64,000 nt of DNA from Prorocentrum cordatum (GCA_963575745.1 CAUYUJ010014193.1:149841-213840), one strand, 5' to 3'; positions 9,973 to 21,099 are shown, numbered from the stretch's first letter. Notes: a model not told the origin generated them from the letters alone. Numbers and translations are program-made.

Positions 9973-9994
9973 CGCGTAGCCATTTAGGCTCAAG
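9973..9994 (+). other. Spliced-leader relic upstream of ORF 10046
   Basis: The core CGTAGCCATTTAGGCTCAAG matches the SL at all but one position (A for the fourth T of TTTT), and the two outermost 5' bases have diverged. The intact CAAG end is followed by about 51 bp of apparent 5' UTR and then ATG at 10046. This is the layout of a retroposed trans-spliced mRNA. Confidence 0.75.
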
Positions 9995-10045
9995 CGTTGT
10001 GGCTTGCCATCTTCCAGCGAGGCCCTCTCGGTCAGGTGCTGAGGC

Positions 10046-12415
10046 ATGTCGGAAGCTGGGCTGGACAGCCTCGACGGAGACGGCGCCATCAGTTGCGTGG
10101 GCCTTCGCCAGTGCCACTTGTGCTTGGCCCCAGGTGCGGACAAACAGTACAAGGGCATTTGGCTTCACTCGGCCGCCTGCTGGAACGCTGTGAGATCGAG
10201 GAAGCGCAACGCCAAGGCTTCTCCCCAGTTGCAGCAGCAGGACGACAAGGACATGATCAACGAGCCCGAGAAGTGGCGAGGTAACGTCACGCCGTTCTTG
10301 AGCACCGACTCCTCGAGCAGGGCTCAAGCTCGGGCGGCCGTCCGCGACCAAGTGAATGTCACGGAGACCATGCAAGTCGACAGTGAGATGCAGCTCGATG
10401 ATCAGCACATTCTGACTCGCACCCGTTGCAAGAACTACAGGAAGTGGTGGGACGACGTCGGGTCAGATACGGCCTACGAGGACTTCGACGAAGAGCGCGA
10501 GGAGCAGAAGGGCAAGTACGACACTACGGACAAGCACGGGAACAAGGTCGCGAGGGTAAAGACCGAGGGCAACGCAATGGTGAGGAAGGGCAAGGGGGTC
10601 ACACACAAACGGGGCCAGCGCACTACTACTCCGACGGATGGCCACGACGGCAACGCCGACAGTGACCGCCCGAGGCGCCGCATCAGGCTTGGTGCCGACT
10701 CCGATGCGGCCGACAGCGCTGCTGGGGGGTCGCTTCAGTCCACCTTCCGCCCGAGGCCATGCTCCCGCAGTTTCTCGTCTGGTGGAGCTGCAGGACACGC
10801 GCGCGCTGATGCAGATGAGGAGGAGCCCGAGCCTAAGATGCAACCTGCGGCAAGCCCACCTGATAAGGTCAAGAAGGATAAGGTTCCAACGCCACCGACA
10901 GCGAGCTTGGAGTTCATCAACAAGAAGGAGCAGCTGCTGGTGGACTCGGAGAAGCTCTTCGACAAGATTGCGGGCTCCAGGGGGATCGCGACCACGCTGG
11001 CGCAGTGCCGAGTGGACATCAGCAGGGCCGTCAAAGGCGACGCCTCGGGGTGCGACGACGCCGACGACGACGACGGCGAGGGAATTTCTGCCCCCACGAG
11101 GTGGGCAGAAATCCCCTCAGAAGAACACGACGACGACGACGACGAGTGAGTCTCCGCCTCGGCTGGGTTCGCACCCCAGGGCGTCGCCTTCGAAGGCGAG
11201 TTGCAACCAGATGAGCTACCTGATGGCCATGAGGACCTCGAGCACAAGATCGAGGCGCTGAAGACCGAGGTCAAGGGCTTGATCGATAAGAGCAAGAGCG
11301 TTCGCCGCGCCGAGCTGGAGGCGCTGGAGGGCAAGAAGGACGAGCTGTACGGGAAGCTGAGTGCATTGGAAGTCACCATCTCTGAGGTGGTGTCAGTCAC
11401 GACGCAGAAGAAGGGGAAGGCAGTCACCCAGCAGCGCAAGGCTTACATGAACAGACGATGGCAGATCACGCAGATCGTAACCAAACTCCTGAACGGCACC
11501 TTTTCCGAGAAGCACGGGAAGTTCTTGGCGGGTTTGCTGGTCGATGTCGTGTTCACGGCCAGCGTCGGGGACACGCATCTGGCCAACACAGACGCGAAGG
11601 GCGACCCAGTTCAGCAGGCGAAGATCTTTGCGCCGAAGTGCGTGTGCTTCTCCGTCGACCCCAGCCCTGAGGAGTTCGCCTGCTCGCACGTCGTGCACTG
11701 GACGGGTGCGGTCGACTCGCCTTTCAAGGCCATCTTCGACACCAACAAAGACGTGATCAGCACCAAGCTTGAGACGTTCGAGAGCACCATGGCGGAGAAC
11801 GACAAGTGGGCAGGGGCATGTGGCACGTGCGGTGATGGGTTCGTCCTGGAGGGGGCCTCGATGTACGGCTCCACGCTGGAGGACATCGACATGAGTGGCT
11901 CGAAGCCTTGGATCGTGAGCGTTCGTGAGGGCCACCGTCGCAGTGCACCAGCTTGCTCGCCGTTGGCAGGGCTCGCATGCGTCATCAAACCGATCGGTGA
12001 CCAACGGATCTTCGTCCACGGGGTCGCCATGGAGCCGCTCTTGCAGATGGGCATCGCGCTGGCGGACTTCGACTCGTTCTCGAACACCGCTGCGGGCGTC
12101 GAGTTCATGAAGGCGCACTCGTTCGTGGTCGGTGCCAAGCCCGACGAGATGGTCTACTTGCCGCCAGCGTGTCTCTACTACGTCATCGCCATGACGGCCA
12201 ACAACAAGAAGACGAAGACAGAGAAGGAGGTTGCTCACATGCTCCACTTGCCTGTGTGGGTCAAGAGCTGGCACGGATTCTCGGAGAATATCAAGAACGC
12301 GATTGTCGCGCTGAACGGCTCGACATTCCAGCAGAAGAGGGGCAAGCAGATGTGGGAGGAGCGCCTCGCGTGGTTCAACAAGATCCTCGAGTGTGATGCT
12401 GGTGCGATCTCTTAG
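10046..12415 (+). CDS. Unknown protein; retrogene split by an introner-like intron
   Basis: Best model is join(10046..11036, 11196..12415), 736 aa. Without splicing, the frame meets a TGA at 11147-11149 inside the foldback and reopens in the same frame. Residues 17-46 hold a possible zinc-binding motif, C23-x2-C26-x14-H41-x3-C45, followed by WNAVRSRKR. The middle is charged and disordered (acidic and Lys/Arg-rich, possibly nuclear). Residues about 340-395 after the splice form a probable coiled coil (EDLEHKIEALKTEVKGLI; LEALEGKKDELYGKLSALE). The C-terminal roughly 340 residues are a well-mixed globular region with several Cys/His. The SL relic 51 bp upstream indicates origin by reinsertion of a processed mRNA, so the intron was probably gained afterwards. 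Family and function not recognised. Confidence 0.6.
11037..11195 (+). mobile_element. Introner-like foldback intron (GC-AG, 159 bp)
   Basis: The segment is bounded by a 7-bp direct repeat AAGGCGA (11034-11040 and 11193-11199). It has inverted arms 11032-11055 and 11169-11192, with three mismatches in 24. Inside is a second perfect-looking hairpin, 11078-11093 with 11103-11118, with one mismatch. Splicing at AAAG^GCGACG and TTCGAAG^GCGAG removes 159 bp, eliminates an in-frame TGA and joins exons in frame as ...RAVKGELQPDE. GC-AG introns and repeat-flanked introners are known in dinoflagellates; the splice model here is inference. Confidence 0.65.
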
Positions 12416-12544
12416 GCGGCCCCCGCCCAGAGCTTGGAGCAACGACGATGGGTGCAGCGCCTTCGCTGCGGTCGTGGGAGAGCTCGGCGGGGCCGCCTTG
12501 AAAAACGCTCGTGCCGATATCAGAGTGCCGACGCAGCTCCGCCG
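12416..12544. other. Short 3' flank of the retrogene
   Basis: No poly(A) relic or terminator is evident. Sequence is unique-looking until the G/C homopolymers and GGA-rich region begin. Confidence 0.3.
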
Positions 12545-13353
12545 ACAGCAGAGTGCCCCCCCCCCCCGCCGCAGTGTCGGGGGGAAGGAGGAGGGTGAGG
12601 AGGAGAGGAAACGAGGAGGAGTACGAATAGGAGGTGGGGGAGGAGGATGGAGGAGGGAGGGGAGAATGAGGAGGAAAGGCAGGAGGAGGAGGAGGGGGAG
12701 GAGAAGCGAGGAGGATGAGGAATGATGTAAAAAATGAATGAGGAGGAGGATGAGCTCCTCCCTCCTCCTCCCTCTTCTTCCTCCTCCTTCTCTCCTCCCT
12801 CCCCCTCCTCCTCTTGTCCCTCCAGAACACGAGAGGGGGGGGAGGGGGGAGGGAGGGAGGGAGGGAGGGAGGGAGGGAGGGAGAGAGAGAGAGAGAGAGA
12901 GAGAGGGGCAATAGAGAGAGAGAGAGAGAGACAACGAGAGAGAGAGAGAGAGAAGGAGGGAAGGAGGGAGGGAGGGAGAGAGAGAGAGAGGGAGCGAGAG
13001 AGGGAGAGAAAGAGAGAGAGAGGAAGATAGGAGGAGAGAGGGAGAGGGAGAGAGAGAGAGAGAGAGATAGAGAGAGACAGAGAGAGACAGAGGGCGAAAG
13101 AGAGAGGCAGAGAGCGAGAGAGAGAGAGAGAGAGCAAGCTAGATATTATATAACGGGTCAGAGAGATGTAGGGGGAAAGAGACAGGGACAGAGAGAGAGA
13201 GGGATGATAGATACAGAGATAGAGAGAGAGAGCATGAGAGAGAGAGAGAGAGCGATAGAAAGTTAGACATTACAGAACGAGTCAGAGAGATGTAGGGACG
13301 GGGGCACGAGACAGAGAAACCAGGAGAGATAAACATTGAGAAACAGAGAGACA

Positions 13354-13388
<35 letters not shown>

Positions 13389-13690
13389 CGAGAGCCCCCG
13401 CCGCCCCGCCGCGACGTGGGGGGCGCCTGCTGGATCGGCGCCAGGACGCCCGCCGCAGGGTCGGGGGGAAGGAGGAGGAGGAGGGGAAGGTAGGAGGAGT
13501 GCGAATAGGATTTGGAGGAGGAGGAGGATGAAGGAGGGAGGAAAGAAGGAGGAGGAGGGGCAGGAGGAGGAGGAGGAGGAGAAGCGAGGAGGATAAGGAA
13601 TGATGTAAAAAAGCGGATGATGAGGAGGCGGATGAGAGTTCCTCCCTCCTCCTCCCTACTCCTCCTCCTCTTGGGCGTGAGGAACCGCAA
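12545..13690. repeat. Homopurine region with direct and tandem repeats
   Basis: The plus strand is almost all purine for about 1 kb. A segment of about 250 bp (GCCGCAG-GTCGGGGGGAAGGAGG through GGAATGATGTAAAAAA to GAGTTCCTCC) occurs at 12545-12800 and again at 13435-13690. Between them are (GA)n tracts and a roughly 125-bp tandem pair at 13137-13260 and 13260-13380 (GTCAGAGAGATGTAGGG). Long antisense Ser/Leu-rich frames here are repeat artefacts. Confidence 0.8.
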
Positions 13691-13719
13691 AACGAGGGGC
13701 GTGAGGAACTTGAGCGGCA

Positions 13720-14179
13720 GGCACTCCTCCTCCTCCTCCTCATCCCCCCTCCTCCTTTTCCTCCTTCCCCCTCTTCTTCCTCCTCCTCCTCCTCCTCCTC
13801 CTCCTCCTCCTCCTCCTCCTAGCCATTGCTCCCGTTTACCGAAATTCAGGCTGCTTGCGCTAGCGTTTCGTTTCCGAATTTCGGAGTTCATTTTGAAGGG
13901 AGAAAAGTTGAGGCAGTTTCCTTTAGCGGCGGCTCTAGTTGAGCCTCGCCGCATTACCCGCGGGGCGAGTGGGGTGCCTTACGTTTTCGGTTTTCTGGTT
14001 GAGCCGCGGAACCCATGTCTTACCAGTTCAAGTGGTGGGCTTGTCTTCCACCGCCACCACCGTAAGTCGGAGGGGGAGGGAGTCCTCCTCCCCCTCTTCC
14101 TCCTCCTCCTCCTCCTCCTCCTCCTCCTCCTCCTCTTATTCCTCCTCCTCCGCCTCCGCCTTGGCCTCCGCCGCCTCCG

Positions 14180-14210
<31 letters not shown>

Positions 14211-14240
14211 CTCCTTCTCCGCCTCCTCCTCCTCCTTCTC
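13720..14240. repeat. Homopyrimidine CCT/CTC tracts
   Basis: (CCT)n runs at 13724-13820 and 14085-14240 follow the homopurine block, giving a strand switch in purine content. The intervening roughly 260 bp is unremarkable. Confidence 0.75.
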
Positions 14241-15760
14241 CGCAGATCGAACCCGAGGTCAGCGGCTCAAAGATCAGGCCCGGAGGGATGGGACCATCAG
14301 GGGGAGAGGCCTCGAGCAGTGTAGATATTCGACCTGGGATCCCTGTCCGCATCCACGGCCTCGCGGTCTGGACCACTGGGCCACGAGCCCGTGGATATGC
14401 GGCGATGTTTTCGCGGATGCCCCGCGCGGAACGTATCCATGCGTCCGCGTATGCTCGGGCCCCGAAGCCCAGACCGACAGAATGCGGATATCCTCAAGGC
14501 CCCGCCGTCTCAGGGCGCAGTCGTCGACCGCGTCGCCCCCGCCGTCGTCCCCGCTGTCGTCCGCGCCGCCGCCGCCGCCGACGTAGTCTCCACCGTGTCC
14601 GTTGTCGTCCTCACCGTCCGTCTCGAGGCCCCGCCATCTCAAGGCTGAGCATCATTCAACCGATCCCTATCCCAACTGACGTTACCTTCGTGCCACTGGC
14701 CGATTTCACACCCCGAGATGGGGATACGTGCCACTCCCTTCGAGTCTCGCACGTCATACGCCAAACTGGGGGGAGGGATGATGGGGCTGAGATACCCTCC
14801 CCCAGTGGGGATGGGGATCGGCCAGACGACACTGAAAGGCCCCGCAGGCCCCGTCCTCGTGCCATCCTCGAGGCCCCGCCGCCTCAGGGCCCCGCCGTTT
14901 CAGGGCCCCGTCGTCGTGCCGTCCTCGAGGCCCCGCCTCCTCCTGAGACCCGCCGTTGCCCCAAAAAATGCAACATCGCAGAAAGTCACGACCGGAGCCC
15001 CGGACCCCATCCTTCTGCGTCACTGTTCGAGCCGGATCGATCTGTGAGGGTCCCCGGGCCCGAGATGGAGCGAACACGCCCGTTGTGAAAAAATTGCAAC
15101 GCCAGGATCTCAGGGGATCTCAGCGCTCCGTCCGCCTCAGGCCGCCGGAGATGCCCTGCAGGGCGGGCCTCCGCGAGGCCGCCGCGACGCCGAAACGTCG
15201 CTGAAACGTCGCCGCCGCCGCCGCCGCCGAAACATGCGCGCCGCTGGCCGGGGCCGTGCCGCCAGCCGTGGGGAGCGCTGGGTCCCCGGGCCGTCGCCCT
15301 CGGCGCCGGCGGCCTCCTCGCTGGGGTGGCCTTCGAGGGGGTCCCCAGAGATCCGACGCTCCAAAAAATTGTCATAGCACCGGCCTTGCGGACGTGCTGC
15401 AGCGGATTTAGGCGTGGATTTCTGCCCGAAGCGGCGCCTTGTGTGAATTTCGCCTGGGTGTTTGGTTAGTTTTCGTTCCTGGCCAAAAACTTGCACGAAA
15501 TTCACCTCGACATCCGCAACGAACTTCTCCAGGACACTCCGGGCCCATCCTATCGTTTTCCGAACGAAATCCGCTCTGCGATGTTGGCGCCATGAAAATT
15601 GGAGCGGCGGGATTTTGGCAAGATTCGGCCTTCAGGGGCCCTCGCCGGGCCTCGGGGGCGCCAAACAACGACTCGGGACGAAAAACCGGCCCCGGGGAAG
15701 GTGTCCAGACGTCCAGGGCCCCCCCCAAAAAAATTGGAGCAGCCGGATGTCTGGGTCAGT
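14241..15760. other. GC-rich repeat-bearing sequence, no gene
   Basis: Positions 14470-14960 contain several copies of 'CCTCGAGGCCCCGCC' and 'GGCCCCGCCGTCTCAGGGC'. No frame has convincing protein composition. A short AT-rich (TA)n stretch lies at 15829-15860, beyond this segment. Confidence 0.4.
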
Positions 15761-15924
15761 AACTCACAGAAGCAATGACGACCCCCCCCCCCGGGTTGGA
15801 TCGGTAGCACCGCACCGATACTGCTATGCTATATATATATATATGATCATGTATATACATACACACATGTATACCCAAAGGGTTTTTTTACCCAACGATA
15901 ACTGTAGCACCGCGCCAGACAGCA

Positions 15925-16045
15925 AAGAGAAACGCTGCACGGATTGAGGGCGGTTCGTTCTCAAAACGTGGCTCTCGCCTTAGCGCCGCGCGCATTCGTT
16001 TTAAAGACCGTGCAAGAGCTTCACGGATTGAGGACGGCTCGAGTT
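15925..16045 (+). repeat. Composite repeat R1, partial copy C
   Basis: About one and a half of the 75-83 bp units are present: 'CACGGATTGAGGGCGG', 'CTCGCCTTAGCGCCGCGC', 'ATTCGTTTTAAA', then a second 'CACGGATTGAGGACGG'. Unlike copies A and B it lacks the head and tail. Confidence 0.65.
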
Positions 16046-16299
16046 ATGGTGGGCGCCGACGATTTTCTACCATCGGCGCACCCGAGAGGCGCTGTCGAGT
16101 TTGACGGTTTGGCGTGTGCTTCCACCGTTCATGGGGCTCGACGCCCTGGTGCGAGCGGGCCAACGATCCATCTCACAACGCACTTTGCTGACACGGCTCG
16201 CGGCCTCCAAGATCGGCGATTTCACGCAGGCAACTCAAAAACATCAAAAATCAATTTCAGCTTGACAAGTCGGCGGGCACCGCCAGGATGGCCCGTGAG

Positions 16300-16468
16300 G
16301 GGCAAGACCAGGAGAACGGTCTCACTCGTCGAACTTGGCCGCCGCAGTCCACGCGATGTCGTACAGCTGGTGTCGATTCCAATGTTCGCCGCGCTGTCCT
16401 TCGAGGGGGGCCAAGGACCGATAAACCAGGTCCTGTCAGGATTTCCTGCAAGCGGCAGGACCAGGAGA

Positions 16469-16499
<31 letters not shown>

Positions 16500-16830
16500 A
16501 TGCTACCAGCTGTAAGAGACGATGTCTGTAGCCGTGCAAACCTGTCCAGCCACCTCCCCACGGCTAAACCCTGCGGGGAGGTGGGGGCGCATTAGGGAAA
16601 AGGTGAGAGACAAGATGAACGAGACGAGGTAACATAATGACCTGGATGGGAGTGGAGAGGGGGGGCGCCTGAACAGTAGCCAAGGTGGTAAGGGCCTCAC
16701 CTGTAACTCCAGAAGGCGAACACTCAGAGGCAGGAAGGGAGAGGACTAGGAGAGCGCTCGCCCTCGTCGAGCAGCTTGGCCACCGCAGCCCATGCGTCTG
16801 CGTCCGGCCTGTGCTGATTCCAAGCTCCGC
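16300..16830. repeat. Diverged pair of about 75-bp repeats plus (CTG)n
   Basis: 16307-16382 and 16747-16826 are diverged copies ('CTCGTCGA..CTTGGCC(G/A)CCGCAG(T/C)CCA..' to 'GATTCCAA'). On the minus strand both can be read as WN(R/Q)H...AW(T/A)A..AK..., which could be a decayed coding fragment. A (CTG)n run lies at 16470-16500. Confidence 0.4.
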
Positions 16831-16886
16831 GGGGGGCCAGCGTGCGCCGCTCGCCCACGCCATGCCCGACGCTGACGTCGGCTACA

Positions 16887-17052
16887 CGCAAGAGCGACCC
16901 TGGGTAAGAGTGGCCTTTGGTGCGCGGCTTTTTCGGGGCCGCGGGGGGCCAAACACAAGCGCGCAAGACGCCACTGCCGCCCCGCGTTCGGCGATCGGGA
17001 GGTCCCATCTGGCCCGCACCAAAGGTCACTCCGGCGAAAGGTCACTCTTACG
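16887..17052. mobile_element. Foldback element R3, copy 1
   Basis: Left arm 16887-16924 (core GTAAGAGTGGCCTTTGGTGCG) and right arm 17015-17052 (CGCACCAAAGGTCACTCC...GGTCACTCTTACG) form an imperfect inverted repeat around about 90 bp. The right arm contains a duplicated AGGTCACTC motif. A second element with the same arms and the same internal duplication lies at 21511-21660. Confidence 0.6.
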
Positions 17053-17055
17053 TCT

Positions 17056-18330
17056 AGTCGATGGAACTATTCGTGCCTTTCGGACTGGTCGGTCCACCAA
17101 AGCCGAGCTCATCACAACAAGCGTCGCCGCCGCCCTTGGCGACGTCACCATCGCCACCGCAACGCCATCGGTCGCGTCAGCGCCCTCGCCATTGTCATCG
17201 TCGCGTGCGTCGGCGTCGTCGTGGCACTGGAAACGGAGAGGTCAAGGGCCCCGAAAGTTATATGCCGCTTGTTTGTTTTTCTATGAAAGGAACCCTAGGG
17301 CCAGTCTTCTCATCGGCAGTCGACTTGGCAGGCCCTCGGGGAACAACAAGATCCTCGCAGGGCACCTGCTGGCAGACCGCTTCCTCACCTGATGTGCCTA
17401 GATGATATTCACGGCCGGTTCGCGACGCGATGACGTCAACGTTCATGTGGGCCCCGCGTGAATCGTTTAAATACGAACGACCGAGGCTTCCTGATAGCCT
17501 CTAGCGCGTAGCGATTGGAATCGGCCGACTCCTGGGCACTGGCGGCGTTCAACCGTGAACTCCCACGCGGGGATCGTTGCCGCATCAGCCCAGCGCAAAC
17601 GTGCCGCTCTGTCTCCGGGGAAAGCATCGGCCTGCTTGGAGAGATTCAGGTCGAGGATCGGACATAACATATGTGATAGTTTTTCTCGGCGTTTCGACAT
17701 TGGGCGGAAAGGGGGGGGTCTGGCTCCAGACCTCTGCTTAGTGCTTAGTGCGACTGTTTGCAAGAGTGTTGCCTCTGGGGGAGACTCCACCCGCTCGAAA
17801 AAGGCACCAAAGAACAGCCAAGATCTACTCCATGGGGGGGGGGGTTGGGGGCCCGCGCTGATCGGCAAAACAATGAATCAAAAAACAATAACTATTCTCA
17901 ACGTTTTGACAGTTTATCTGGGCCTCCTTGGGCGCCATCGTCGCCACATTCACTCCGAAGCTCTGGTCAGAACGCGCTCCTAGGGTGTTTCAGGGCTCGA
18001 ATAGCGAAACGTCGGCCGGAAATCTGCGATGCGTCAACCCCAGACCTCCTCCGACACCATGATGTGTTCGATCTCGGTGTTTTTGTTTTTCTTCGGTTTC
18101 GGCCAGTGGGTACAGTTCAAGACCATCAACAAAAGTATCAAAATCCGCCGACCATGTCGGCGTGTGTTAGGGGCTTCTCAGTTCGAGTCGTCGTCACCGT
18201 CACTCGTTAGTCGTCGTCGCTGTCGCCCTCTTTCCCTGCGCTCTCCTTTCCCTGTGCCCGTCGCCGCTCCCCCTCTCCTTGCCTAGGCCCTCCTCCGCGA
18301 GCGCACCAGCCAAAGCAAAATTGAGCAACG
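17056..18330. other. Unassigned sequence
   Basis: No supportable gene or clear repeat family. Open frames are short and Ser/Arg/Pro-rich. Homopolymer runs of G occur at about 17710 and 17835. Confidence 0.35.
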
Positions 18331-18339
18331 TCGTAATAG

Positions 18340-19078
18340 ACTCGAGGGGGGGTCCCAGGTCCGGTCCCAGGGTCCCGGGGGGAGTCCCTGGGGGGTCCTG
18401 GGTCAGATACGACTTCCCCTCGGGGTGTCCCGGAGCCAAAAAAGTCCAATGCGAGCCAAGAGTGTCCCAAGAGGCCCCCTAAGACGCTCCAACAGGGCTT
18501 CGGATTGCCGAAAGATCTGTCCAAGACGCCTTCACGGCCTCCACACGGCCCACGAGTCCTGCAAGACGCCCAGAGAAAACTCAAGGAGCACTCCCAAGAT
18601 GGCCTCAAAACAAAAACTCATCGATGTCCTAGTTCTTTTTGAACCATTTAGGCATTCTCGCTTCTTTCGCTTCCCAGCGCTCAGGAGGCTCCCCAAATCG
18701 CCCCAAGACGGCCAAAAAAGCCTTCAGAAAAGACCCAAAGCGGCCAAAGAGGGCCCCAAGACGGCCCAAGACGCCTCATGACGCCTCAAACACGGCCCAA
18801 GAAACCCCCAGACGGCTCCAAGAGCGTGTCCAGACGAAGGACCACAACGGACATCTCGAACCCTCGGCCCCGAGAGGCTCCCAGGAACGCCCCCCCCCTC
18901 AGTCCTTTTCCTCTTCCTCCTCCTCGTCTTCTCTCCTCTCCTCCCGAAGGACGCTCGGGACGGCAAGAGGGTCCTTGACGGAGGATCCAAAAGGACATCT
19001 GGGAGCCCCCGGCGTCAAAAAGCTCTCCGAGGGCCCCGAGGGTCATCATGCTCTTCCTCCTCTTCCTCCTCGTTTTCA

Positions 19079-19116
<38 letters not shown>

Positions 19117-19165
19117 TTCAGGGTCGGCGGCACTGGCCCGAAGGCCTTCTCAATAAAACGCCCGC
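18340..19165 (+). repeat. Dispersed repeat R5 (CCAAGA-type), copy 1, with microsatellite and R4 end
   Basis: The segment has a loose 9-12 bp periodicity of CCAAGACGGC/CCAAGAGGCC. It aligns over several hundred bases with 23830-24590: both have GATCTGTCCAAGACGCCTT, GAGCACTCCCAAGA, a 'TTTTTGAA..ATT..GGC' patch and GGACATCTC. Both then run into CTC/CGT microsatellites and end in the R4 motif GTCGGCGGCACTGGCC (19124 here). Confidence 0.6.
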
Positions 19166-19399
19166 CCTGGGAGAGGAGCCGAAATATCCAGATTGTTTCG
19201 GCGGACGTGGGGGAGCAAACGTCGGTCAAGCAACGGCGGGACGCGCAGGAGAGCGCGGGAAGGGTGGGCCAGAGGGGAGAAGGGAGAGAGGCACACTCAT
19301 ACCGCAAAGGCCACCGTATGCGTGCCAAGGAGCATGTCCGTGCAGTTGGGGGCGAAGAGGATGGCGAGCCGCACGCGGCGTGAGGATGCCAGGCAGGGG

Positions 19400-19730
19400 A
19401 GCGGGAGCTGCCGCCGGCGAGCGTCAGCTCAAAGCCGGTCCGGGCGGGGCAGCCCCCTTGGAAGCCCGCGTAGGGAAGCCGAAGATTCGATCAACGTGGG
19501 CGCCCAAAAACGCGAAGTCAGCGCGGGTATGAAGTAAAGGCGACGAGGTGGAAGCGGTCGAAGGCGCGGGAAATGCCGCTGTCGAGCGTCAACACAAAAC
19601 CGATCAGGGTAGGTAAACCCCCTTGGAGGCCCGATCGGAGAAGCTGAGGACTGCGTCAACGCGGGCCCCCAAATAAGCGCGAAACCGTGAGGTATCAGGC
19701 AAAGGCGCCCAGGACGAGGGGCGATGCCAG
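19400..19730 (+). repeat. 165-bp tandem duplication
   Basis: Two diverged units start near 19400 and 19565 (GAGCGTCA at 19419 and 19584). They share CAAA.CCG.TC.GGG, CCCCCTTGGA.GCCCG, GTCAACGTGGGC-like and GCGCGAAA-like blocks. No coding potential recognised. Confidence 0.6.
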
Positions 19731-20440
19731 GGGGCGAGACGAGCTGTCGACCGCTGGGGATGGACAAGAGGTTGTCGACGACCTAAAAGATCTCCAGAAC
19801 CTCCCGTGGATCAAAATCACGACGTCGGAGGTCTGGCCCGATACATCAGCGATGGGCCCCCGATGGCGAGGGCAGACGTCCCCGGCCAGGCAGGGCGCGG
19901 CAAGCACGCCCCGACTTTCGCGCAAGGAACGGTTTCGTGACAATGTCGTGCCTGGCTCGCGGTGGCACGCATCAAGCGGCACAGAGCTCGACGTCCCTGT
20001 TGCCCTCGGCCAGCAGAGTGGCTTACACAGTTTCGACTCCAGGGAAGCGGGGGGTGGGTGGGAGGAACAGAAGAGGGAGGGGCATCAAGGCCCCGATTGG
20101 CAGTTTATCGTGCATGGTACGCCACGGTACGCCGTTCGTGGTGTCCCATTGCGCCCACCGCCAGCGCCGCTGGCTGCCGCCCTCCCGCCACCCTTGCCAC
20201 CGTGGTTCGCCACGGCCGCCCACCGCGCTCTGGCCCTGCGCGCCTGACTGCTGCTGCTGCCCCCTGGCTGCTCATCGTCGAACTCTTCGGAGTCCGAGCG
20301 TCCCTTCTTCCTCTCGGCCGTCCCCCCCTCCTTGCTCGCCGGCCAAGTCGCTAGCCAGTGCCCCTATCTAGCTTCTCGCTGGAGCGGAGTTCGCCGTCTC
20401 GCCGCTGCTGGAAAAGTGTATCGTGCATGGTATGGGCGAG
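19731..20440. other. No gene recognised
   Basis: GC-rich sequence without a protein-like frame or clear repeat. Moderately unique in appearance. Confidence 0.3.
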
Positions 20441-20570
20441 GGGGAGGAGGAGGAGGAGGAGGAGGAGGAGGAGGAGGAGGAATGAGGAATGAGGAATGAG
20501 GAGGGAGGAGGAGGAGGAGGAGGAGGAGGAGGAGGAGGAGGAGGAGGAGGAGGAGGAGGAGGAGGAGGGG
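20440..20570. repeat. (GGA)n microsatellite
   Basis: Two GGA arrays are separated by a short 'GAATGAGGAATGAGGAATGAGG' spacer. The poly-Glu, poly-Gly, poly-Pro and poly-Ser frames are artefacts. Confidence 0.9.
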
Positions 20571-20762
20571 GTCGACGTGCCCCCCTTCCGCCCCGAGGCA
20601 ATCGCCTGGCGCGCCTCCGCTGCCGCCCGCCACCGCCACGACCACGACCAGAGGGCGCCAGGGCTAGGCCGGGCACGCCCCCCATACGGGCGGGGCTTTG
20701 GACGGAAAAAAAACGAAATGCCAAAACATATGCAGAACATGCTAACAAACATCGTCCCCCGA

Positions 20763-20884
20763 CACACTTCTGACGCCCATGGGCCCGAGGCTCAGGTCGG
20801 GCATGTCCTCCTGCAGGCAGATTTGGGAGGAAAGATTGCCCCCCGCAAAAACACAAACCAAAACCGCCCCCAGACTATTTTGGT

Positions 20885-20915
<31 letters not shown>

Positions 20916-21025
20916 CACGACGACCACGACCACGACCACGACGACGACGATGACGACGACGACAACTATTTTGGTTGACTATTTCTGCGTATCCCTCCTG
21001 TGGAAGGACGTGCCCGACGGCACGC
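20763..21025 (+). mobile_element. TIR element R2, copy B, with internal (GAC)n
   Basis: Left arm 20796-20817 and right arm 20997-21018 match copy A. The interior has been expanded by a (GAC)n array that is bracketed by the 15-bp direct repeat ACTATTTTGGTTGAC (20873-20887 and 20965-20979). The 33 bp left of the arm also match copy A. Confidence 0.65.
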
Positions 21026-21099
21026 CAGGGCCGAGGCAGGCCTCCGGAGGCCGCGGGTCCCCAGAGCCCGCCCCGGAGAGCAGAACCAAACCCTCGACC

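Noticed and set aside
11393-12934. 513-codon minus-strand frame
   Set aside because: Antisense to the better-supported gene at 10046-12415 and running into Ser/Leu-Pro repeats from GA microsatellites. Its openness reflects high GC.
13139-13954. 271-codon minus-strand frame with poly-Gly and Ser/Leu blocks
   Set aside because: A translation of CCT and GA microsatellites; no support.
16222-17405. Several overlapping frames of 60-235 codons
   Set aside because: Composition changes along each frame and none spans both copies of the local repeat. At most a decayed coding fragment, so not annotated as a gene.
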